Assembly: GCA_036345935.2 (NCBI GenBank)
Contig: JADWOT020000001.1
Location: 16,298,828-16,362,827 of the forward strand
Direction of reading: 5' to 3'
Source of the DNA: Taenia hydatigena
Taxonomy: Eukaryota > Platyhelminthes > Cestoda > Cyclophyllidea > Taeniidae
DNA: 64,000 nucleotides
The number at the start of each line of letters is the position of its first letter. Position 1 is the first letter of the stretch. This document shows positions 1 to 9,109 of this stretch, in pieces. The position numbers and the translations under genes are program-made. The notes beneath the pieces are model-generated. The model worked only from the letters and a program-made list of their open reading frames with translations. It was not told the DNA's origin and ran no database searches.

Positions 1-1290
1 GCCGAGGTAAATCCTTCACCACTGTCGTAAAAAATGAGGTGCTGTTAAGGTTATAACGCAAAACACCGAAAAGAATGAGATTGTTTAGCTTAGATGATGG
101 CGTTTCTAACCCTGCAGCGATAGACTCCAAAGATCCGCCCCTGATGCGGGAGGCATTAATTGCATATTATTGACCAGCACATGTCACATATTTGTGACGT
201 CGGGCCTGAACGTCGCATAGATGTGGTACCGATACGAAATGTGCTAAGCGTAGTTGATAATATTAAATTTGTTATCACATTTGAAGAAAGGTTGTTAAAT
301 TAGTCGCCCTTCATCTTTTCATTTGGCAAGCGAATTCTTGATTAAACGTATAACTTGAGGATTCAACGTATGCGGCATAATGTCAAAAACCTCTGATGCC
401 AATGCCTTACTATTTTCTTAGAATAATTTTTAACTTTTAATCACTAACCGCTCCACTAGAAAGGTGTTTTAGTTGTGGGGTATAATTGTCACAATAGTTC
501 TAGCCCAATTATTTGCAAATACAAAAATATACGCTGTTTGCTAACAATCGAATTATTTCTTTTAATGCTATGGAGTCTGCAAACCACGCGGCAGTGGAGT
601 TTTGACCAAGAGACGTCCGGAAGAGACTGAATGTGTGCAACCCTGCAATAAGACTGCAGAATGAATTGCCAAAGTGCAGTTGTGATTTACCTGCGCATTG
701 CAATTATAAACCTTGCATGATATCACACTTTCAGGCATTCGCTTTCGAAAAAGCTGCATTGAACTTCAATTTACCAATTCATGTTTACCGAGTTGTGTCA
801 GACTTATGATACCTTCCGATATTATTCCTGCTTAAGTGCCGCTCGACTTGTATACTTCCTTCCAAGTCAGACTGAAGGCATTCGAGTCAATGCCATGATT
901 AGACCAAGAGATCCTTGTCAGGGCCTAGGACAGCGAATTCCCCTTGAATCATCCCTCAGCAGAGAGGTGGGTACATCAGAAAGAAAGGAAGTCGATAGTG
1001 GGAAAACAACAAACACTTGCACACAAACCGACGGCCTCACTGTCCAGCCGAACCAATCCAACACCGGATTCTGGAAATTGACAAGTACTTTTAGTGCCCC
1101 AAGCAGTGATTGCGTACGTGTACTCTGCCACACGAATGAACGGGTCACGAAGTAAGTGCTACTGATAAAGAACATGACTGTAGCGACAAGCTCTATATCG
1201 TCTCTATTGCCACGCATAGGCATTTGCGCAGTTGTCATAAGTACAGGAGGGCGGAGCAAACGCTAGTTCTTGCTGAAAGGTGTATCCATC
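1..1290. other. Unassigned left flank
   Basis: AT-rich sequence with only short ORFs on both strands. The longest, 781-1155 plus (124 codons), has no recognisable domain and is overlapped by an equally long antisense ORF (918-1259 minus), so neither is convincing. No repeat shared with the rest of the window was seen. Confidence 0.4.
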
Positions 1291-1476
1291 TGTAGCGTCC
1301 CGAGGCTCCCACGAAGGCAAAAGAAGGCAGAATGCTAGAGCAGAATATGTATACTTGACGGGCAGAGGAAAATAAGCTGCTGGCATGACCCAGAGGCCAG
1401 CCTACGCAGCTATGGCAATATGGCCACCTCTGTGACCCTCAGTGGAACCAGTAGTTCAAACAAACAAAGTACTACA
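1291..1476 (+). mobile_element. Solo LTR-like element, copy 1
   Basis: This is a 186-bp element that begins TGTAGCGTCCCGAGG and ends AAAGTACTACA. It is flanked by CCATC (1286-1290) and CTATC (1477-1481), a 5-bp target duplication with one mismatch. Three relatives lie at 1938, 2280 and 17286. Ends of the TG...CA type, a 5-bp target duplication and no internal coding region are what a solo long terminal repeat of an LTR or TRIM retrotransposon leaves behind. A small DNA transposon (MITE) is the alternative, but its terminal inverted repeat would be only about 5 bp. The sense strand is unknown; plus is assigned to the TGTAGCG reading. Confidence 0.8.
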
Positions 1477-1481
1477 CTATC

Positions 1482-1932
1482 CAAAGTAGTGCAAAACCAC
1501 CTAGCAGACTGATCACAAGTTGTTCAACTTTGGCGGTTGCAGCCAATACACAAGAAATAGGAGCTCAGTGATAAACACCATAATCCTAAGAGACAAATAG
1601 ATTTAGCACAACAGAACGTCAAAACCATGTGTACACATTGTATTCTAAATCACCTTCATAACCCATTCACTTCTCACTCACGTACCATAAAGATACATAG
1701 CAACAAGTACTTCTTAACTACGCATATTAAAATCCCGAACCAACACGCAGGACCGTGCGCAGACATAAACAATCCAATCTTGCCATACAGAGCTGCGAAA
1801 AAAAGTGTCGTCTTTTAATATCTGATCGCCACCCGTTTACTACTACAAAAAGGGCATCACGACATGGGAGACCAGGGCTCTAAGTCAGCTAACAGCCCAA
1901 TCACACCGGAACATTAAATAAAAACTGTAGCG
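1482..1932. other. Unassigned spacer between solo LTR copies 1 and 2
   Basis: No ORF of interest and no similarity to the interior of another element in the window was seen. It does not look like the inside of an LTR retrotransposon, and copies 1 and 2 are in opposite orientation, so the two are not the ends of one element. Confidence 0.4.
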
Positions 1933-1937
1933 CATAT

Positions 1938-2122
1938 TGTAGTACTTTGTTTGTTAGAACTGCTGGTTTCTGTCGAGGTCACAGAGGTGGCCGTACTGCC
2001 CTAGCTGCGTGAGCTGGCCTTCGGGTCATGCCAGCAGCCTATTTCCCCCTGTCCGGTGAATATATGTATTCTACCCTGAAACTTTGCCTTCTTTTGCCTT
2101 AAGGGAGCCTCGGGAAGCTACA
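1938..2122 (-). mobile_element. Solo LTR-like element, copy 2
   Basis: This is a 185-bp copy in inverted orientation relative to copy 1. It begins TGTAGTACTTTG and ends GGGAAGCTACA. It is flanked by a perfect 5-bp duplication CATAT (1933-1937 and 2123-2127). Inside it is a TATA-like stretch (GAATATATGTATTC), found in related form in the other copies. It lies at the outer edge of the left arm of the large inverted repeat. Confidence 0.85.
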
Positions 2123-2127
2123 CATAT

Positions 2128-3650
2128 TATGAAGGCGATTGTAATTATAGCGATTTTATTGCACGAGAAGTTGATAAGTAATACTAGCAGCATGCAAATC
2201 CAATCATGTCGCCTTCAATTAATTTATTTGACTTATTTTCATGCCGAATATGCCTTTTTAGGAAAATCATTAAGGTCATTGTAATACTTTGGTTGTTAGA
2301 ACTGCCGTTTTCTGTCAAGGTCACAGAGGTGGCCATATTGCCCTAGCTGCGTGGGCTGGCCTCTGAGCCACGCCAGCAGCCTTTTCCCCTTCTGTCCGGT
2401 GAATATATGTATTCTACCCCGCCACTTTGCCTTCTTTTGCCTTAAGGGAGCCTCGGGACGCTACAGTCATCGCTGTTTCTATGCTAGAATAAAAAGGCAT
2501 CCGATGCAAATTTTTACTTATGCCTAAATGACACAAATTATTTTACGTCAAATTTTAAATGCATATATTTCACGTAAATTCCGCAAGAAGCATGATTTCA
2601 ATTGCAGCTAATATTCGTTTTCGATGCCTAGTGCTTTAAGGAAGAAAGAGTTAAACCATTTTTGCTAATGACATTGACAGCCGCATTGTGTTGTTTCGCC
2701 GGTGCAGTGGCGCCTTCGTTGGTTTTTGTCAATGCGGGGATTTTGTCCAATAAAGCCCTGCCCGTTGGGAAATGAAGAATCCGGACTGACACTGCGTTCA
2801 CTTTGGTGACATTGGATAAAATCAACAGGGATGTATTCATCCAAATTTATCATTGTCTGAGAAGCCAGGAGTTTTTGTCGAACAATAACAAATACGAGGA
2901 TTACTTCCGCCATTACCCCATACATTGCTCAGGTAAGAATGAATTGCACTTCATGTAACTTTTCCATGCATTTGTGCCCTAATGGCTTCAATGTACGTAT
3001 TTAAGGTGTCAACGTGTTATGGCTATTTATGTCCAAGTCTTTTCATAATGCGTGTTGTCATTCTTATTCTATTCATTGGTTTCTACATTGCCGGTTGCAA
3101 CTTCAGTCTGCAGTTTTGCGTTGACCATTTCCCAAATGCACAAAGCGAGACTTCAGTCAACACTTATCCGTAGGTTCGGTTTCTACGTAAGTTGATGTTT
3201 GAGGTTGATCCGAAGAAAGGGAATGGCTTATTGTTGTTGTGGAGCTGTTTGCTTTGGGGGTTGTAGCAGACTTTCCTGCATTACAATGAAGCCATCCGTC
3301 TTTCCAGGCGCAACTTGATTTGAGTGAGACTGAGTGAGACTTTTATCGTGCGAGTTGTAGGTAACGCTTACACCTACGTTTGGAACGTTGTAGACAAATC
3401 GGCAGATGCTTGTCAATAATGGAGCATGTCTTTTATGATTGATCGCTTGTAATCACGATCGCTTGACTTATAATGGGTGGCAGAAGATGTAAGTGTTTTT
3501 TCTACTAAACTTTTGTAGATGTGGAATTTGTCCCATTGTACCGTCAAACCATGTATAGTGAATTGATAAGCATGAAGTGTACTTCAACGAGCGTTAATGG
3601 CACGAAATGTGCTCGCGAAGGGGAGGCATGAGTTGGAGAAGGTGGATGGA
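2128..3650 (+). repeat. Left arm of large inverted repeat
   Basis: This arm matches the reverse complement of 5365-6670. Between about 2980 and 3600 the two arms are nearly identical (for example 3420-3600 against 5400-5580 differs at only a few positions). Similarity falls going outward to roughly 70 percent near 2500. The outermost part (2128-2270) is weakly alignable but still convincing, with both arms sharing a TTTGACTTATTTT stretch. Solo LTR copy 3 interrupts this arm and is absent from the other. Short ORFs at 2982-3173 plus and 3228-3416 minus recur in the other arm but differ mostly at amino-acid-changing sites, so they do not look selected. The structure could be a foldback-type or long-TIR DNA transposon, or a simple inverted duplication. 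Confidence 0.85.
2280..2465 (-). mobile_element. Solo LTR-like element, copy 3 (nested)
   Basis: This is a 186-bp copy with ends TGTAATACTTTG and GGGACGCTACA. It is flanked by a perfect 5-bp duplication GTCAT (2275-2279 and 2466-2470). The corresponding place in the right arm of the inverted repeat (about 6530-6560) is empty, which confirms it as an insertion younger than the arm duplication. It has the same orientation as copy 2 but its own target duplication, so the two are separate insertions and not the two LTRs of one element. Confidence 0.87.
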
Positions 3651-5364
3651 CTTCGGGGACGGAGCGGATGGGATGTGTATCGCGAGGAAGTAGCAAGAAC
3701 GACTTGGGTAAGCTGGTTCTTAATCTACCAGACCTTGCTTCTACTTGCTATTCCCATTTTTTCACAATATTCAAATCTGTGATTTCGGAGTTCGTTAGTG
3801 TGTTATGAACCGTCTGATTGCAAGATGATGGCGCAAGAAGCTGAGGCTGTCACGTGCCCATGATGCAGGTGATGGCTTGTGGGTGTGAGGGTGGATTTCT
3901 GACTAGTAGTCACTTTGGGGACTGATCACCCAAAGGAAGGGCAAATCAGCGATTCATTTGACTGGACTTTACTTTTTTTGCAGGTGCAGGACATGGGATT
4001 GCGTGTGCGAGTGCTGAGTTGCTGCTGCCGATGTCATCGCGGTTATGAATGGTGGGCAGTCGACACGTGGAATGTCGAATGTTCGACCGCTTCGACTGGG
4101 TGTTTACTATGGAAAACATAAACGCGATATCATCCACTGACACATTTGTGTATTGCTGCTGTTTATTTCCTGTGCTGTATTGCTTGGTCTTTTTTGATGA
4201 GTTGAGATAGGTTCATTTTAATGTGCGGTGGTTTGCTTTTGTAGTGTGCTCATTATCTTCGCTAGGGTGTGGTGTGCCATTCGTGGGTGTGGGTGCTGAG
4301 TTCACAGCGTAGAATGTGGTGGTAGTTGTAAGGGAGATGGTTATTATTGAGTTGTGGGTGTATAAGGCGGCCGTATTGGGCGGGTTGGTCATTCTTTCTG
4401 CCGAAATATGAGGGGCAGTGGCTGGACGGAATCCATTGCATATCTGGTCGCGTTGGATTCCGAAATAACGGTGCTGAGTGGCTGGTAGTCAGGAAGAGTT
4501 GTTCCAGGTGGTGGGTCTTTTTTTCATCGCATTCAAGTTTGCCGATATTACAGTGCGTCGAACGTCGTTCATTTGTACACCCAGGGTAGGGTCTGGGTCA
4601 CCTTTATCCAAAGCAGAATGCGGTCTCTCACAACCCAATAAGTGTTGGGTCCTTTCTCAACTGGTTTTCTAATTCAAACTTATCATTTTAAGTGTAAGCC
4701 TGGTTGAACAAGTTGCATGAGGTAGAAATGAGCAGAGTTGTAGAGCGTGGAACACAATCAGCAACTACACAAAGGGTAGTGGCGCGCGAAGCGGTCCGAT
4801 TTAGTGGTGGAAGTTATATCGTTCGCAAAGACGTTGGCCCCCCAATATATCAAAGGTCTTTCCACAAACTTGCTTCACATAAGGGGGATTTAGTACAGCA
4901 TTGCTTAGAACAGCATGTTCACAACACAATCAATGTCGCTTTACCATTCCACTGGTTACTTCAATTCCAACTTGTCATTTCGAGGTAAAACCAGGCGAAG
5001 TAGGCGATGTAATCAAAGAAGACATGCAGCAGGACAAATCAACCAACTACATTGTGGCAGCCTTATAAGTGCCTGTATTGGTGACAATAGCGCACAATCG
5101 GCTCCGATACAACCGGAGAGCAATGCATCGGAAAGGGCGTCGTAGATCATGATCAGACCGGCTGGTTTACGAACACTGAGAGACAATAGAGCAGTATTCG
5201 ATACATGACTTTATTGAAAGGATATTGCTTAGTGCAGGTCGAAAAGAGAGAGACGTATGCATTCAGGATAAGCATCAAACCCGAAACCACCCCAAGACAT
5301 TGCCACAACATCGTCTCTTGAACCCACCTCACCAGCACCCACGTATCACCTACTTTCTCCAACT
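3651..5364. other. Loop of the large inverted repeat
   Basis: About 1.7 kb of unique sequence lies between the two arms. The first half (about 3800-4560) is rich in G and T on the plus strand with many GTGGG-like words. Only short ORFs occur: 4347-4589 plus (80 codons) and 4704-4988 plus (94 codons). Neither shows a DDE transposase, tyrosine recombinase or other domain I recognise. If this is a transposon, the loop would be the place for its gene, and none is visible. Confidence 0.5.
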
Positions 5365-6670
5365 CATGCCTCCCCTTCGCGAGCACATTTCATGCCATTG
5401 GCGCCTGTTGAAGTAAACTTCATGCTTATCAATTCACTATACATGGTTTGGCGGTACAATGTGACAAATCCCACATCTACAAAAGTTTAGTAGAAAAAAC
5501 ACTTACATCTTCTGCCACCCATTATAAGTCAAGCGATCGTGATTACAAGCGATCAATCATAAAAGACATGCTCCATTATTGACAAGCATCTGCCGATTTG
5601 TCTACAACGTTCCAAACGTAGGTGTAAGCGTTACCTACAACTCACACGATGAAAGTCTCATTCATTCTCATTCAAATCAAGGTGCGACTGGAAAGACGGA
5701 TGGCTTCATTGTGATGCAGGAAAGTCCGCTACAACCCCCAAAGCAAACAGCTCCACAACAACAATAAGCCATTCCCTTTCTTCGGATCAACCTCAAACAT
5801 CAACTCACGTAGAAACCGAACCTACGGATAAGGGATGGCTGAAGCCTCGCTTTGTGTATTTAGGAAATGGTCAACATAAAACCGCAGACTGAAGTTGCAA
5901 CCGGCGATGTAGAAACCAGTGAATAGAATAAGAATGACAACACGCATTATGAAAAGACTTGGACATAAATAGCCATAGCGCATTAACACCTTAAATACGT
6001 ACATTCAAGCCACCACGACACAAAATGCATGGAATAGTTGCATGAAGTGCAATTCGTTCTTACCTGAGCAACGTACGGGGCAATGGGGGAAGTAATATTC
6101 CTATTTGTTATTGTTCGGCAAAAACTCCTAGCTTCCCAGATAGTGATCAATCAGGACGAATAAATTCCTGTTTATTCGATTCTATGTCGCCAAATTGAAC
6201 GCAGTGTCAGTCCGGATTCTCCATGTATCAACGGGCAGAACCTCATTAGACAAAATGCCCACATTGACTAAAACCAACGAAGGCGCCACTGCACCGGCGA
6301 AATAATACAATGCAGCTGTCAATGTCATTAGCAAAAATGGTTCAACCTATTTTTCTTTAAAGTATTAGGCATCGCAAACGAATAGTAGCCGCAACTGATT
6401 TCATACTTCCAGAAGAAATTACGCGAACCTTATGCATGTACAAATTGACGCAAAATAACTTCGAATAAGTTAGACAAAAGTAAAAATTTGCATTTGACTT
6501 CCTTTTATTCTAACATAGTAAAAACAACTATTTTACTACTCTCCCTAAAAAAGACACTTTTGGCTTGCAAAATAAGTCAAATCAAATTATTTGAAAGCGA
6601 CGTTTATAATTGTAGAGGGTTCCTCCTCTCCCTTCTTATCACCCTTGTTATTAGAAGTCTGAACACGCCT
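5365..6670 (-). repeat. Right arm of large inverted repeat
   Basis: This is the reverse complement of the left arm (2128-3650). The inner boundary lies near 5365, inside a shared stretch that reads GTGCTCGCGAAGGGGAGGC on the minus strand here and on the plus strand at about 3608. The outer boundary, near 6670, abuts the 3' end of the Ty3/Gypsy remnant. The ORF at 5579-5767 plus matches the left-arm ORF at 3228-3416 minus, and 5822-6004 minus matches 2982-3173 plus. This arm lacks the solo LTR insertions and so shows the pre-insertion state. Confidence 0.85.
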
Positions 6671-6897
6671 TGACGTGTTTATTATGGAAGAGAGAGAGAG
6701 AGTACAGTGGGACCTTGTAAAAGAGTTCAGGATGGGGATAAGTCACGCCCCTGAGAGTCACCACGCCACTCCGCTACCAGGTTCCTAATTGTTCTCCCGA
6801 CTCTGGCCTACAAAGCGCATTTAAAGAATATAAGTATTGCACGGACCCTCGTATTTTGAGCGCCGTCTTCGGTACTACTCTCATTGATTCACTTTAA

Positions 6898-8145
6898 TTA
6901 TACCATCGGGTGGTTTTCTTTCTTCTACAATTACATAGGCTTCGTCCTCGTTTTCCGACCGGCGGAGCACCTCTGTAAGGTCAGATCCTATTGTGATGGC
7001 CGGTTTTTGGCTGGGTACGGAGTTCTCCATTCCGGACGAGTTAGTTCGTTGGGGAGAGAACTTTTACTACGCGGAAGGGGTCTTTACGCCAAGGGTGCTA
7101 AAATTTGCGATGTGTCCCAGGTGGGGAAAATCGGCCGATATATTTGGACGAGATCGCCTTCGTGATAGACGGTGAGTCGACTGTGCTTGTCGTAGCATTT
7201 CTTTTGTCTGGTGTGAGACCTTTGAAGGTGTCGACGAGCAAGATTAAACGTCTTTCTTACCCCTTCTTTGAGGCGTAGTACGTACTTCGGGGCATTGTCA
7301 GTGGCCACTTCCTTACCGGGTAGGAATACATTGAAGGGAACTCTCATTTTGCAGCCTGTGAGCATCTTGAACGGAGCGACACCAGTTGATGTATGGACCG
7401 TAGCCCTATGGATAGTAGTCCTATCAGGGTCTGGTTAGTTCTTTTACTTGTCCATTGCCTTGAGAGTGTCCAGGTGTCGTGCGCGTCTTTGCGATTCCAA
7501 GGGACCTGCATAGTTCAGCGAAGAGTCGGCTTTCGATTCAGGCACTCCGTGTTGACAGATCCAACAATTGAAAAAGGTTGACGCGACCGTCTCTGCGTCT
7601 TGCGACTTCATGGGTTCTGCTTCGGCCACTTTCGCGAAGTAGTTGACCATAACTGGGATATATCGGTCTCTCCTCTTGGTCAGTGGTAGAGGATCCATGA
7701 TGTCTATACCCTCTTGCTCGCCCGGAAATCCTGTAGGCATAGGCTGCAGGGGTGCAACTTCTGTGTAATGAGGGTTCTTGAACCTGCTGCAAGTAATGCA
7801 GGTTCGCCAGAAGTCATGCACGTTTGGGGAGAGAGAGAGCCACCACTATCGCTTCGTCGAGGCCTCCATCATCTTTTTCTCGCCTACATGGCTTAATTGT
7901 TCGTGCGACTCTTGAAGGGCTGTTTGTATCAGGGAACCTAGAACAACCACACGCTTGGGAGACGTGATGTCTCCTTGGTACCACAAGACCTCATCTTCTA
8001 GGGAGAGTTGGGACCGTTGTTGCCATATCTGCCTGGCCGCCTTGCTGGACGATTTCATCTCTTCCGCAGTGGGCTTGGACGAGGATGCCAGAAACCTGTC
8101 GTATACCAGGGACGTGTCGGGTCTGTACTCTGTGTGTTTCTCCAC
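6898..8145 (-). pseudogene. Ty3/Gypsy integrase, frameshifted remnant
   Basis: The minus strand encodes pieces of integrase in several frames. At 7846-8145 is the N-terminal part with the first half of the HHCC zinc site (HEQLSHVG). At 7444-7821 the second half (CITC in FWRTCITCSRFK) is followed by the catalytic core start (GIDIMDPLPLT, first Asp of the DDE triad). The segment that should hold the second catalytic Asp (after HGVPES) is scrambled. A GNGQV motif near the catalytic Glu is readable only in another frame at about 7450. At 7084-7365 and continuing to about 6950 is the C-terminal region, with VYHEGDLVQIYRP and, after an in-frame stop, an HHNR...PY motif typical of Gypsy integrase ends. 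The frame change between the first two pieces coincides with a GA-repeat at about 7829-7842. Confidence 0.85.
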
Positions 8146-8205
8146 TGATGTTTAGTCGGCTCGCTTAAACATAGGGTGCCTACTATACCGCTATGCCTTT
8201 CCACT

Positions 8206-9109
8206 GAGAGAGGTCTGCAAGGCAATGCATCCGCGTTGCTATGCTAGTTTCCTTTTCTGTACTGCACAGTCTCGCTATCAGGTATTGCTTGAAGTGTCGC
8301 ACCATTGTGTAGATGGCGAAAAGTTCACATTCTGTTGCACTCTTCTGTCTCATTTTTTGTTTAGCCTGGCACTAGCGCTGGCGATGACGTGTTCTCTGCC
8401 TTCTTTGTCTCCTTGCGAAAGTACACCACTCACGGCCGCGTCACTGGCGTCCGTGTCTAGTACAAAGGGAGGTGCGTCGGTCTCAAAATTTGGTAAAGCC
8501 AAAATTGGAGCGGAGCAGAGCATTCGCTTTAGTTCTTTGAAGGTTTCGTCATGTTTGTTCTCCCACTTGAGATTCTTTTTCGTCTGCTTCTCGGTTAGAT
8601 TGTGTAAGGGACTGGCGATCCTGGCAAAGCCTTTAACGAAACGCCTATAGTAGTTTGCCAAGCCGAGGAAGCTGCGGAGTTCCGTCTGATTAGTTGGTAT
8701 TGGCCAGGTTCTCACTTGTTTTGTGTGATCTGCAGTGACTGCCATCCCGTTTGATGAGACTGTGTGCCCCGAGAAGGTGACTGAACGACGAAGAAAATGA
8801 CACTTCTTTGGTATCAAGGTCGAACCTGCATCCTGTAGACGGTCCAGTACTAGTTTAAGATTGGAGTTATGTTCGCGAATGTCTCTACCGAAAACAAGGG
8901 CATCATCGAGGTAGATTATGCAGTGTTTCGGAAAAATGCTCAATCAGTGCAGTCTGCATCAGGCGCTGGAAAGTGGCTGCGGAGTTACGGAGTCCAAACG
9001 GCATTGTCTGGAATTCATAAAGCCCGTTGGGCACTATGAAAGCCGTCTTCTCTCCATCTTTTTTCCGCCACATATATCCGTGTACCTGCGCCCAAATGAG
9101 CAGACTCAA
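8206..9109 (-). pseudogene. Ty3/Gypsy reverse transcriptase and RNase H, frameshifted remnant
   Basis: The first piece, 8903-9109, covers the EKTAF...[15 protein letters not shown] block of reverse transcriptase. The second, 8350-8943, contains the active-site YLDD (about 8902-8913), the thumb region with FLGLANYYRRFVKGF, and the RNase H start DTDASD. The two pieces overlap in different frames at a run of five T residues near 8935, consistent with a single-base frameshift. After a stop at 8350 the RNase H continues in a third frame (ATECELFAIY..VRHFKQYL) to about 8260 and then appears internally deleted before an NADAL motif. The first third of the reverse transcriptase domain is missing. Confidence 0.9.

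Larger units (their letters stand above)
6690..9109 (-). mobile_element. Decayed Ty3/Gypsy LTR retrotransposon, 5'-truncated
   Basis: The minus strand carries, in order, reverse transcriptase (from the middle of the domain), RNase H and integrase, the pol order of Ty3/Gypsy elements. No gag, protease or first half of reverse transcriptase is present; homology begins near 9100 and sequence to the right is unrelated. At least three frameshifts and several stops make it non-functional. Downstream of pol the minus strand runs into about 200 bp of non-coding sequence that ends near an AATAAA signal (about 6677), probably a remnant of the 3' LTR; I could not fix an LTR boundary. A GA-rich run lies at about 6690-6704. 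The element ends where the inverted-repeat arm begins. Confidence 0.9.

Noticed and set aside
1938..2465. Copies 2 and 3 as the two LTRs of one short TRIM element
   Set aside because: Each has its own distinct target duplication (CATAT and GTCAT) and the sequence between them belongs to the inverted-repeat arm.
3228..3416. 62-codon ORF conserved in both arms of the inverted repeat (also 5579-5767)
   Set aside because: Most differences between the two copies change the amino acid, so the reading frame is not under visible selection; conservation reflects the DNA repeat.
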